Shown: in pieces, positions 16,048 through 24,545 of the stretch
How the letters are laid out: each line of letters starts with the position of its first letter
Numbering within the stretch: the first letter of the stretch is position 1
Origin: Thermoleophilia bacterium
GTDB taxonomy: Bacteria > Actinomycetota > Thermoleophilia > BMS3ABIN01
Reading direction: 5' to 3'
NCBI GenBank assembly: GCA_020053595.1
Contig: JAGVMV010000042.1
Coordinates: 1-36,745 of the forward strand
DNA length: 36,745 nucleotides
Position numbers and translations under genes: made by a program
Notes under the pieces: model-generated
What the model saw: the letters and a program-made list of their open reading frames with translations, nothing else
Database searches by the model: none
What the model was told of the DNA's origin: nothing

Positions 16048-19000
16048 CTTCAGCGGTTCCCGACCGTTCGGGTATTTCCTTGCGGCGGCAGATGCCCTCA
16101 TAATCGCAGTAACGACAAACATCCTTGTCGTCACGCGGCTCACAGGGAAAGCTTCCCTGCCGGATGCCGCTTACCGCCTGCCGCGCCCAGTCACGAGCAG
16201 CTTCGAGACGTATCGCGAATGTTTCCTCATCAACAAAATCCTTCTCACTTACCTGTCCCGAGCCAGCGCCGAGTTCTTCTTCGTAACCCTTCAGGTAAAG
16301 GCCGCCGCGGGCGTCGCCTCTGAGGGCGTAGTATTCACCGCCGATCACCTCCATGCCGAACGCTTCCTTGAGTGCAAGCATGTAGAGTGGTATCTGGATT
16401 TCCCTTTTCTCATCGAATTTCTCTTGCGCGGTAACATTTTTTGAGGACTTGTAGTCGATGACGATGCCACGGTTGCTTGTTCCAAGCCAGTCGACACGGT
16501 CGAGCCGGCCTCGCAGCCGGAAGTCATCGATGATCAGTTCGTTTTCAGTGCTGTTTTTTCCGCCGCACGGCCCGGGCTTTCCACCAAAACCGACTTCCAC
16601 GTCGAAATATTCCAGGGGTCGCGCGCATTCGATTTCCCGGGTGATGTACCGGTCGAGATGGTATTTCAGTTCGGTTTTAAGAATGAGGGAGTCCAGGTCC
16701 GAACCTGTGTCGGTAAATTCCTCTTCGATGTAGCCGATCATCTGACGCCTCAGCTCTGCGATCTGGCGGGGTTTCGCCCGGTGTAAATATAGCTTGGCCC
16801 GGCTGAGCTGGCCGTTGAATCTGCAAAGGATTTTATGGATGATCTGGCCACGCTGGAGGCCACGCGCGGCTGGTTCCATATCCGCCGGAGCCAGGATCGT
16901 TTCCACGAAATAGACAAAAGGACAGCGCAGATACTGCTGCAGCTCTGTAACCTTGAAGCTGTCCTGCTGACCCAGGATTTCAGTGATGCCATCGTCATGG
17001 ATAACAGGTTCACGGGGAGGCGCCTCATCGAGGCAAAACTTCAACCGTTCGCCAAGACCTGCCACTTCAGCGGCAGCCAGGAGTCGTTGCCTGTTTTGCT
17101 TCCCATCCGCATCATTCAAAATAGCGAGTGAGCGCAGAGCCTGGTCCATCGTCGGCGCCTCGTCTGTGGAAAAAGTGACTTCTCCGATTCGGCGTCTACC
17201 ATCAACAATCGTTTCGTTTTGAAATAGTTCAAGCGTGTCGTCGACGAACAGCGAGCGTATGTTCGGCTTTCCCTCCTTGTCGCAATCCGGATAGCATAGA
17301 TATACCCGTTTGCTTGCCCGGGTCAGAGTGCGAAAAAACAGGAAACGCTCCTCAGCCAGAAGCCGGTCTCGCGAATCAAGCGGGACATTGCAAGTGGTTG
17401 CCAGCTCCTGACGGTCCGCGTCGGGGAAGAAAGAGTCCTCCCGGCCAAAGCTGGGAAACTGCCTTTCGAGCAGACCACAGACAAAAACCGTGTCGAAGCG
17501 CTGATTAAGTATGCGATGAGGGTCCAGAAGCCGGACGCAATTCCGGAGAGTCGCGGCCGGAATCCGCACACTTGCCTGGCGGATGCCGCTGATCAGCAAT
17601 TCACCAGGCGATCGGTGGGAAGTCTCCCCCGTTTGGCCGCACTCCATGTCTTCAATAATCTTCTGCGCTGTTTCAGATTCACCGCAGACTGCTTCGAGAC
17701 TTTCCAGCGCCAGCAGGTCAAGCCTTAGATTCTCCGCTGACACCTCAGCGATATAATCGCTTCCAGTCAGCAGCTCGCGGATCAGCCTGCATAGCTCCGC
17801 CCCTAACTGGCCCAGCCCTGCAGACGAAGCTTTCTCCAACTGATCGAATTCGCCAAGAGGCCTGCCGATCATTTTCCATTCCAGCAAAAGTTCCAGTGGA
17901 TCTTCCTGTCCTTTCATCCTGATGAGACGATCAAAAAGGTCGACTTTTTCCAGAGAAACATCCAACAGGGGGCTTCGCAAATACGAGAGAAGGCTCGCGC
18001 GGGATTTGCCACCGGTGACAAAACTCAGTGCGGACAGGGCGGTTTTACCGACAGGCGTGTTCGAAAGGGGCACTGGTGCCGGCAGCTCGTAGGGTACGCC
18101 GAATTCTTCCAACACGGTGGCTATCGTGGACATATCCGGCCCCAGACTGCGGCAGACAATCGCTATTCGATTGAGATCATGGCCGCTTCGCCATAGTTTG
18201 AGGATTTCCGAGGCAACGAGTTCAGCCTGGCCACGAGATCCGGCGGCCAGCAGTAACTGGACTGCTCCCTTGGCGTCAACCCGGGTGCTTTTCTCAGAAA
18301 AGAGATTCCTTACCAGATGCTCGAGCTCCGGCACCCGGTCGCTGATTGCGTCGGGATCGGCTGTGTCTTCGGCAGGGCCTGATATTTTTTCCAGCTGCTT
18401 AAGGTGAAAGACGGGAGCCTCATATGCGACCCTGCCAGTCTCGTGAGGCAGCGTCACCAAAACATTGACGTCCGTGGCGGACAATGCTTTCAGGAGATCG
18501 TGTTGTACGGGAGTAAAATCCCAGAAACCATCGATAACTACAGTCTCGTACCCGGGGTTGCCGATCCCGTCCTGAAGAATTTCAAGAGCCCGCCTCTCAG
18601 AAAGCTCGGTATCATACGCGCCCTTGTCCTTGAGAACCGCCTCATATTTTTCGTAGAGCCGATAGAGGTCCTTATTAAGATCTTGCCGCCATTTGCTGCC
18701 ACTGGCCCACGAGCGCAGCGCTTTGGCCATTTCGGTAGAGTCAATGCCGAGCATCTCGAACTCGGCAATGAGATCGCCAAGAGCCGATATGAAACCGTCA
18801 AAAGTTGACGAAGCCCCGAGCGCCTGGAGGTTTGTGGCCGTATCGACGATCGTGCGTATAATCAGGAAACGCTCATTGGGGCTGATGATGGTAGCGTCTG
18901 GCTCTACAGTAGTCAGTAATTCCTGGCAAAAACTGCCAAATCTTGTCACCTTGCCACCGGTGAGCACGCCGTTGGATTCCTGATCTCCTCGCCGCCGCAG

Positions 19001-19147
19001 GATCTCTCGCTCAAAATGCCGCGCATCCGGCCCGCTCGGCGCAATGAACACGGCTTTCTCGCCGCGGTCCAGCGCCGTCAGAAACACCTCGATGGCGCGC
19101 GTGGTCTTGCCCGAGCCAGTCGGCCCGCAGATGAGTTTCAGTGTCAT
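16040..19147 (-). CDS. addB: AddB-type helicase-like nuclease with iron-sulfur cluster ligands
   Basis: 1035 aa, the second subunit of AddAB. An N-terminal Walker A (LICGPTGSGKTTRA, 5-18) is kept, but the later SF1 helicase motifs are not recognisable, as is usual for AddB. The C-terminal PD-(D/E)XK nuclease has GIVIDYKSSK and the QxxxY-like IQIPLYMLAL. Cys742 (YLRCPF) plus Cys1002, Cys1011, Cys1014 and Cys1020 (CRYCDYEGIC) match the ligand pattern that staples the nuclease with a [4Fe-4S] cluster. The ATG at 19147 has only a weak AGGCGG upstream. addB precedes addA and overlaps it by 8 bases. AddAB resects broken DNA ends for RecA loading. Confidence 0.9.
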   Translation of the reverse strand: MTLKLICGPTGSGKTTRAIEVFLTALDRGEKAVFIAPSGPDARHFEREILRRRGDQESNGVLTGGKVTRFGSFCQELLTTVEPDATIISPNERFLIIRTIVDTATNLQALGASSTFDGFISALGDLIAEFEMLGIDSTEMAKALRSWASGSKWRQDLNKDLYRLYEKYEAVLKDKGAYDTELSERRALEILQDGIGNPGYETVVIDGFWDFTPVQHDLLKALSATDVNVLVTLPHETGRVAYEAPVFHLKQLEKISGPAEDTADPDAISDRVPELEHLVRNLFSEKSTRVDAKGAVQLLLAAGSRGQAELVASEILKLWRSGHDLNRIAIVCRSLGPDMSTIATVLEEFGVPYELPAPVPLSNTPVGKTALSALSFVTGGKSRASLLSYLRSPLLDVSLEKVDLFDRLIRMKGQEDPLELLLEWKMIGRPLGEFDQLEKASSAGLGQLGAELCRLIRELLTGSDYIAEVSAENLRLDLLALESLEAVCGESETAQKIIEDMECGQTGETSHRSPGELLISGIRQASVRIPAATLRNCVRLLDPHRILNQRFDTVFVCGLLERQFPSFGREDSFFPDADRQELATTCNVPLDSRDRLLAEERFLFFRTLTRASKRVYLCYPDCDKEGKPNIRSLFVDDTLELFQNETIVDGRRRIGEVTFSTDEAPTMDQALRSLAILNDADGKQNRQRLLAAAEVAGLGERLKFCLDEAPPREPVIHDDGITEILGQQDSFKVTELQQYLRCPFVYFVETILAPADMEPAARGLQRGQIIHKILCRFNGQLSRAKLYLHRAKPRQIAELRRQMIGYIEEEFTDTGSDLDSLILKTELKYHLDRYITREIECARPLEYFDVEVGFGGKPGPCGGKNSTENELIIDDFRLRGRLDRVDWLGTSNRGIVIDYKSSKNVTAQEKFDEKREIQIPLYMLALKEAFGMEVIGGEYYALRGDARGGLYLKGYEEELGAGSGQVSEKDFVDEETFAIRLEAARDWARQAVSGIRQGSFPCEPRDDKDVCRYCDYEGICRRKEIPERSGTAEDD

Positions 19148-19157
19148 AGCGGTCCGC

Positions 19158-19304
19158 CTACCACCGGAACATCCGCCTGACGATAGAGCGCCCGATGACC
19201 TTGTTCTTGACTCGCCGGGCCATTTTTTTCGGGTTGCCCGAGGCGATGACCTCGGCGTCGCGGGACAGCCTTGCCAGGCGATAGAGCCATGATGTCAGTT
19301 TCAT
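19158..19304 (-). CDS. Small conserved basic protein of 48 aa
   Basis: MKLTSWLYRLARLSRDAEV opens a 48-aa, Arg/Lys-rich protein that ends RRMFRW. The pattern WLYRLARLS-(R/N)-x-x-E-(A/V)-(I/L)-A-SG-(N/D)-P-x-x-x-ARR-x-KNK is one I recall from small unannotated actinobacterial proteins. The ATG at 19304 has GGGAGG five bases upstream, much better than the start further out at 19388. The stop lies 10 bases before addB, so it is probably the first gene of the addB-addA unit. No function is known; a helical, membrane- or nucleic-acid-touching peptide is possible. Confidence 0.6.
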   Translation of the reverse strand: MKLTSWLYRLARLSRDAEVIASGNPKKMARRVKNKVIGRSIVRRMFRW

Positions 19305-19378
19305 CGAGCCTCCCGTTGCTGATTCTTCATTATATGCCGCGGCGGGAATCAACGCAGTAATATCATCAAGCGCTGCCG

Positions 19379-19496
19379 CCCTTCCCAATAAGCTCGAGGG
19401 TTATACAATCGCTACTGCCTTTCCTCAACAGCTTGAGGATCATGCAAGCCCCGCCACCCTTCCCCCAAAAGCCGGGGGGTTATACAATCAGCTTTG
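19379..19496. repeat. Three imperfect tandem repeats, each a small hairpin
   Basis: Units of about 38-39 bp begin near 19379, 19418 and 19457. Each has a pyrimidine-rich arm, an AAnAGC core and a purine-rich arm. The arms change together: CCC/GGG in unit 1, TCCTC/GAGGA in unit 2, CCCCC/GGGGG in unit 3. Units 1 and 3 end in the identical TTATACAATC, which resembles a -10 box. The block lies between the addBA unit and the WYL regulator gene. Confidence 0.6.
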
Positions 19497-19529
19497 TATC
19501 ATATCCCACCGACCGGACGGAAAGTCTCA

Positions 19530-21620
19530 ATGGCATCTATCAAGGAAAAGGGAGCGCCCCGGGACCAGGAGAAGCTGGTACGGCAACTTTCGCTGGTCGC
19601 CTACTTTATGGCAAAAAAAGGCCGGCCGGTCAGCGCCGACGACGTCCTCCGCAACGTCGAGGGTTACGACTTCGAAACCATGAGCCCGGAGACCTTCGCC
19701 CGCCGTTTCTACGCCGACCGTGACGACCTCAGGCGCCTGGGGATCGAAATCGAGAGCGGCCAGGATGAGTTCAGCGAATCCGTCAGCTACTGGCTGCCAC
19801 CAGAGAACTTCTTACTGCCGGCGGTACCTTTCTCAGGCGAGGAGCTGGCGGCGCTGCATACCTGCCTCTACCTGCTGGAGGGCCAGTTCGCCTACAGCCA
19901 CCTGCTTCGCCTGGCTTTGCAAAGCCTGGCGCTGGGCTCGGGCAACACGCTCGACGATCCCGCGACCAGCTGCGTTTCAGTCGACATGGCAACTTCAGGC
20001 TTCGATTCCGGGATAGCGAAGCGGCAGCAGAAGATCGACGACGCCGTGGCGAATCGCAAAACCATCCGCTTCGAGTACCACACATTCAGCAGTGACAAGG
20101 TGGGGGAACGCCAGGTCGACCCCTATAGCATGATGTATACCCACGGCGAATGGTACCTGGTGGGTTATTCCCACGAGCGCGACGGCATCCGCATGTTCAA
20201 GCTCCGGCGCATTCGCGGCAGGATCAAATATATAGACAAGAAGGTTCATAATTTTGAAGCGCCCGCGGATTTCAGCGTGGAGCGATATGTCCATCTCGAG
20301 CCCTGGCAGATGGGTCCCGAGCTCGGTATGGCCGAGATCAGTTTTTCCGCGCAATGCGGCTGGTGGGCCAAAAACAACTACTCCCACTGTGGTGATTTTG
20401 AGACGCTTGATGACGGTTCCTGCACTTTCCGCACCGGTTACGCCGACGGCCGGCAGATCTGTTCGCTGGTGCTGGGGCGCAGCGCCGACAGCCGCCTGGA
20501 AGGGCCGGAGGAGCTGCGGCTGCAGATGGCCGACATCGTGGAGAAGATCGCCGGGCTGCACGAACCGGCGCCACCCGAAGCCGCGCCGGTTCTGGAGCCC
20601 CAGCCAGAGCGCTATTCAGATGAAGCCGTGAGCGGCGGCCCGCAACCGCAGGTCGAGCCCGAACGTTTCACGCAGCTGGCCAGGACTGTGACCTACCTGG
20701 AATCCCGGCTGAATGGCGAGGAATTCATCTCCCTGCCGCTGGAGGAAGTCTGTCACGACCTCGGTGTGGACCGGAAAGAGCTGGGGCAGATCATGGCGAT
20801 GCTATTCGTGGTCAGCGCCGGGGGCGGCGGCAATTACCTGGTCAACGGCAAGATCGCCGGGGATTCGCTTGAGGTGGAGGGCTTCCCCTACGGAGAGCTG
20901 CTCAGGAAACCGCTGCGGCTGACGCCCCGCGAGGCGCGGGCGATGTTGCTGGCCATCGATCTGGTGGGTAGCCAGATCCTCGCCGGCCGGAACCAGTCGC
21001 TGGAAAGCGCCCGGGAAAAGATCATCCATGCCGCCGGCGGCCTCGACGACCAGGACACCATCCCCATCGGCGAGGCCGGCAAAGAAGACTATGACATCTG
21101 CCGGGCCATCAACCGCGGCCTGGCCGAGCAGCATCTGGTCGAGATCGAATACCTCTCGCGCTCCAGCGGCCAGATAACATCCCGTGTCATCGAGCCTTAC
21201 CTGGTGAACGGCACCAAGGGACAGTGGTACCTGGTGGCCTGGTGCCGCAAGCGCGACGAGATCCGCACCTTCCGCTTCGAGATGATCAAGAGCGCCCGGC
21301 TCCTGGACGAGACCTTCGAGCTCCGCGACATCGACCTCGACCCCTACCGCGCCGATCCGCGATTTCCCTCGGGCAAACAGGCACCGCGTCATGCCCGGGT
21401 ACTGTTCAGCCCGGCCGTGGCCCGCTGGGTCCATGAGAGGCAGCCGGACTCGGCCATGCTCGAGGACGGCTCGCTACTGGGCGAGATCCCCTGGTTCGAC
21501 GATGAATGGATCGTTGACGAGGTGCTGCGCTACTGCGGCGAGGCGGTCGTCGTGGCGCCGGCGGAGCTGCGGCAGCAGGTGCGGAAAGCCGCTTTGCGCC
21601 TGGCCTCGGAATATCGCTGA
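19530..21620 (+). CDS. Fused PafB-PafC type WYL transcriptional regulator
   Basis: 696 aa containing two regulator modules in one chain. Each module has a winged-helix region, a WYL domain and a WCX tail. The first WYL domain has DPYSMMYTHGEWYLVGYSH at about 195-213. The second has EPYLVNGTKGQWYLVAWC at about 550-570. Helix-turn-helix regions lie at about 15-85 and 375-430. In mycobacteria PafB and PafC form a heterodimer that activates DNA-damage genes independently of LexA, and natural fusions are known in other actinobacteria. Divergence from addBA fits that role. The frame opens at TTG 19494, but ATG 19530 (MASIKEKG) is chosen as the likelier start; its ribosome site is weak (GGACGGAAAG). 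Confidence 0.88.
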   Translation: MASIKEKGAPRDQEKLVRQLSLVAYFMAKKGRPVSADDVLRNVEGYDFETMSPETFARRFYADRDDLRRLGIEIESGQDEFSESVSYWLPPENFLLPAVPFSGEELAALHTCLYLLEGQFAYSHLLRLALQSLALGSGNTLDDPATSCVSVDMATSGFDSGIAKRQQKIDDAVANRKTIRFEYHTFSSDKVGERQVDPYSMMYTHGEWYLVGYSHERDGIRMFKLRRIRGRIKYIDKKVHNFEAPADFSVERYVHLEPWQMGPELGMAEISFSAQCGWWAKNNYSHCGDFETLDDGSCTFRTGYADGRQICSLVLGRSADSRLEGPEELRLQMADIVEKIAGLHEPAPPEAAPVLEPQPERYSDEAVSGGPQPQVEPERFTQLARTVTYLESRLNGEEFISLPLEEVCHDLGVDRKELGQIMAMLFVVSAGGGGNYLVNGKIAGDSLEVEGFPYGELLRKPLRLTPREARAMLLAIDLVGSQILAGRNQSLESAREKIIHAAGGLDDQDTIPIGEAGKEDYDICRAINRGLAEQHLVEIEYLSRSSGQITSRVIEPYLVNGTKGQWYLVAWCRKRDEIRTFRFEMIKSARLLDETFELRDIDLDPYRADPRFPSGKQAPRHARVLFSPAVARWVHERQPDSAMLEDGSLLGEIPWFDDEWIVDEVLRYCGEAVVVAPAELRQQVRKAALRLASEYR

Positions 21621-21928
21621 ACCTGTCGCGCCGGTCGCGCTGCCGGTTCACTGCAGCCGCCCGGATGAAGCAATCCCACCGTCCAGCAGTCTCCGGATGA
21701 ACCCCGAACGCCCGTCATTAAAGCCTCTAGCCGGAACGCACTTATATGGTCCCGCCGCCCACCAGCCCCACGATGAACCCTGGACTGCCTGTTTACGAAA
21801 TCGCACTTCTGCGGTACAATTAGTCAATTAATGCGCCGGCTTTGCCTGGACGCACTTTTTATTAGGGGTATCCGACCTGGTCCCGCGGATTGTGACCGGT
21901 TATTTTTGGGTAAGGGTGAGGTATAGTA
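21621..21928. other. Intergenic region upstream of the propeller gene
   Basis: This 308-bp gap between two plus-strand genes holds no credible ORF. The only structure I see is a promoter-like pair near 21792-21820 and an AT-rich segment from about 21815 to 21870. No clear terminator for the WYL regulator is visible. Confidence 0.5.
21792..21820 (+). promoter_or_regulatory. Candidate promoter of the propeller gene
   Basis: TTTACG (21792-21797), a 17-base spacer and TACAAT (21815-21820) lie about 110 bases before the ATG at 21929. The -10 matches five of six consensus positions and the -35 is weaker. Confidence 0.35.
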
Positions 21929-23515
21929 ATGCATGGCAAGCAGGCCAGGCTGTATTTAACAATGGGTTTCTTCACAGCACTGCTAATTCTGTTCGCGAAC
22001 CTCGGGTTCGCGGCTGGCGCTCCTGTTCAAATCACGACAGACCCCGCAAATCAGGGCCGTCCCGACGTTCACGGCAATATCATTGTCTGGAAGGACAACC
22101 GGGCCGGCAACTGGGACGTCTATATGAATAACCTCGGGGGCGGCGGCGAACAGGTGGTCGCCAACACCCCCGCCTATCAGAACGTGCCCGCGACTAATGG
22201 AATGATGGTCGTCTGGCAGGATGACCGCAACGGCAGCCAGGACGTCTATATGAGAGATGTGTTCCTGGGAATCGAGCAGCCCCTGGTTACCGGCCCCGGG
22301 AACCAGGGAATGGCCGAGCTAAGCGGCAACACGGTGGTCTATATTGATGACCACGCAGGCAACAACGATATTTACAGTATCGATTTGACCACCCGGGTGA
22401 TCCAGCCGGTCTGCACCGACTCAGCCAACCAATGGCAGCCACGCATCAGCGGTTCCCGGGTCGTCTGGGAAGACAATCGCAACGGCAACTGGGATATTTA
22501 CATGAAGGACCTCGCCACCGGGATCGAGCAGCGGGTAAGCACGAGCCCCGGCGACAACAAGGTTGCCGATATCAGCGGTGAAACCGTCGTCTGGCAAAAC
22601 GTCGTCGGTGATGTGGCGGACATCCGCATGAAGGACATCGCCGGCATCGAGCAGGCCGTCACCAGTGACGCCGCCTACCAGAATTCCCCCCGGATCAGCG
22701 GCGACCTCATCGTCTGGGAAGATTACCGCAACAGCAACTGGGACATCTACATGAAGGACCTGACCAGCGGCGGGGAAAGCCCACTGGCCAGCGGCCCCTC
22801 GACCCAGGCGCGGCCGGCAATCGACCGTGAGAAAGTGGTTTACGAGGATACGGCCAGCGGCAGTTACGACGTCTGGATGAACATCGTTCCCGATACGACC
22901 CCGCCAGTGATCAGCGCGCAGACGCCAGCTGACGGCCAGCATAGCGGATGCGTATCGCCGGTTGTATCGGCAAGCTACACCGATAACCGGGTGGGAATAA
23001 ACACCCAGTCGGTAGGTTTGACCCTGGATGGCCAGGATGTGACGAGCAACGTTGTTATCACCGATAATGCCGTTTCTTACCAGCCGAGCGCACTGCCGGC
23101 GGGACAACACAGCGCTACCATGACTGTCGCCGACCTGTCCGGGAATATCGCCATTTCCAGCTGGCAGTTCTACACCTCCAACCTGGAACTGGGACTGAAT
23201 GCCCTGAAGGCCTACTGGGAAAGCTATGACGATTACGACAACCGCGAGCTGTCAGTTCCCTACCAGCTGCTAAATGTTTCAACTGACACGCCGGCCTGGT
23301 CTGTTGAGATACTCACTTCAACAGCCACAGCTGGTGTTATCCTGACGACGCCGCTGGTGGAAATCGGCAATATCAGCCCGGGAACCCACAATGACTTTGT
23401 GCTCAAATACCTGATACCGCCAAACACGGCTTCTTTCAAGACAACGGTGTTTGCCAGCGGCAGCGATACCTGTGGCGTCACCTCGTTCTTCCCCGGTCCC
23501 CCGCCGGGCGAATAA
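21929..23515 (+). CDS. Secreted seven-repeat beta-propeller protein with Ig-like domain
   Basis: 528 aa. A signal peptide is clear (basic start, hydrophobic core about 11-25, small residues at about 27-31). Residues 32-328 hold seven repeats of about 41-43 aa with the pattern ISG-x-x-VVWEDNRNGNWDIYMKDL-x-TG. This is a TolB/YncE-like propeller blade. A domain starting TTPPVISAQTPADG (about 331-415) resembles a bacterial Ig-like fold, and a further beta-rich domain ends in a proline/glycine tail. There is no LPXTG motif or C-terminal membrane span, so it is probably released or wall-associated through its own domains. GGTGAGG lies 7 bases before the ATG. It converges with the peptide-maturation cluster; a functional link is not shown. 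Confidence 0.85.
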   Translation: MHGKQARLYLTMGFFTALLILFANLGFAAGAPVQITTDPANQGRPDVHGNIIVWKDNRAGNWDVYMNNLGGGGEQVVANTPAYQNVPATNGMMVVWQDDRNGSQDVYMRDVFLGIEQPLVTGPGNQGMAELSGNTVVYIDDHAGNNDIYSIDLTTRVIQPVCTDSANQWQPRISGSRVVWEDNRNGNWDIYMKDLATGIEQRVSTSPGDNKVADISGETVVWQNVVGDVADIRMKDIAGIEQAVTSDAAYQNSPRISGDLIVWEDYRNSNWDIYMKDLTSGGESPLASGPSTQARPAIDREKVVYEDTASGSYDVWMNIVPDTTPPVISAQTPADGQHSGCVSPVVSASYTDNRVGINTQSVGLTLDGQDVTSNVVITDNAVSYQPSALPAGQHSATMTVADLSGNIAISSWQFYTSNLELGLNALKAYWESYDDYDNRELSVPYQLLNVSTDTPAWSVEILTSTATAGVILTTPLVEIGNISPGTHNDFVLKYLIPPNTASFKTTVFASGSDTCGVTSFFPGPPPGE

Positions 23516-23606
23516 ACAGCGTCTCCAGAATCACCCCATAATCGCCGTTGAATTTATCTTAATTACAGCTGATTGAAAATATTTAATCAAACGCGTTGCA
23601 AGACAT

Positions 23607-24206
23607 TCAGGAGCGTGCCCCGAGGCGCATCAACCGGGCGGCGATTGCCACCAGGACGGCTCTTGTTTTTCTGAAACATCCGGATGCCTTTACGCGCCAG
23701 GTGGAAACCTGACCAGCATTCTCGCCCTTGCCTTTACCAATCCCGGCGCCACAGCGCAGTATCCGGTCCATCGCGCAGAGAATTGCCCCGATCGAACGAT
23801 TGATTATTTTTTGCCATGGGGCATCGAGTTCGATGTGGTTGTTATCATGTTCGATCACGATGACTTTTCCGGCGACGGCGGATGCCGGCGTCAAGGTCGC
23901 GCGATACTCCGCATCCCCCTTCTGCCAGTATGAAATCTGGCCGTCTGTTAATTCCTTACCGACAACGCGATGAACCACCCACGTTTCACCTATGTAAAAT
24001 AAAACTATATCGCCCAGCCTGGGATGACTGAGGGGAGGAAACCCTTTCACCAGAATACTATCGCCCTGGACAAGGGCAGGATACATGCTGCCAGAAGCCA
24101 CCCTGAATCTGATCCAATTGCCCCACTTCAGCCCTTCCCGCCACAGGTCATCAGTCTGTTTGGATGTTAAAGGAAAAACGCTTTCTTCACTGGTATCGAT
24201 TTCCAA
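23607..24206 (-). CDS. S24/S26-family signal peptidase in a peptide-maturation cluster
   Basis: 199 aa. The catalytic serine is Ser40 in VASGSMYPALVQGD, the box B motif of signal peptidase I. The position usually held by lysine in bacterial enzymes is His79 in WVVHRVVG, as in the Ser-His type enzymes (SipW, Sec11 and archaeal relatives). Box E follows as YWQKGDAEYRATL then VAGKVIVI. The usual N-terminal membrane anchor is not visible; the tail (about 175-195) is basic and only mildly hydrophobic. The start is TTG at 24206 with an AGG directly before it, so initiation is uncertain. It is the last gene of the cluster and lies behind the terminator that follows the candidate precursor. A likely role is leader removal; this is an inference from context. 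Confidence 0.82.
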   Translation of the reverse strand: MEIDTSEESVFPLTSKQTDDLWREGLKWGNWIRFRVASGSMYPALVQGDSILVKGFPPLSHPRLGDIVLFYIGETWVVHRVVGKELTDGQISYWQKGDAEYRATLTPASAVAGKVIVIEHDNNHIELDAPWQKIINRSIGAILCAMDRILRCGAGIGKGKGENAGQVSTWRVKASGCFRKTRAVLVAIAARLMRLGARS

Positions 24207-24244
24207 CCTGACCCGGTCTCCCGACTATTAGGATGTTGCCTTCT

Positions 24245-24287
24245 AAAACAGCAAAGACCCGCGCACCTTTATGGTAGCACGAGCCTC
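24245..24287 (-). terminator. Strong terminator after the candidate precursor gene
   Basis: About 14 pairs form between 24287-24273 and 24267-24254 with one bulged T (24276) and loop ATAAA. The core is GGCTCGTGC-T-ACC with GGTGCGCGGGTC, and TTTGCTGTTTT follows. It ends the short transcript or lowers read-through into the peptidase gene. Such hairpins after precursor genes are common in peptide-maturation clusters. Confidence 0.7.
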
Positions 24288-24314
24288 AGTCGTAATAAAT
24301 TTTGACTGCTTCTA

Positions 24315-24467
24315 TCAGTTGCAAATTATGTGCATATCTGTGGGAAAATTACATCCCGACCACGTCCCGCCGCAGCACTGACTCATATTGTAAACGTTAC
24401 ACGCATAAGCCAATGGCTCATTGATCTTGATCGACCTTATGCTAGGTGCGTTATACTCTTTCTTCAT
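24315..24467 (-). CDS. Candidate RiPP precursor peptide, 50 aa, Cys-rich core
   Basis: This ORF has 50 codons. The first half is a charged leader: it starts MKKEY, has Pro8, and then alternating Ile/Lys (IRSIKI, 10-15), the kind of strand that a PqqD-like domain can bind. PLAYAC (18-23) follows and gives an A-x-A site before the first cysteine. The second half (23-50) is small and polar, with Cys23, 31, 32, 39 and 49, CCGG at 31-34, SGC at 37-39 and the end HIICN. A purine-rich run (AAGGGGGGG) ends 7 bases before the ATG. It has its own promoter-like sequence, lies 112 bases after the radical SAM gene, and is closed by a strong hairpin. I assign it as a precursor from context and layout; no family was matched. 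Confidence 0.72.
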   Translation of the reverse strand: MKKEYNAPSIRSIKINEPLAYACNVYNMSQCCGGTWSGCNFPTDMHIICN

Positions 24468-24545
24468 TTCTATACCCCCCCTTCCCCTGTTTTCCCCTTA
24501 GTGATTATGCTCTATACCCTATAAAGATTAAACTGAAGGTACATA

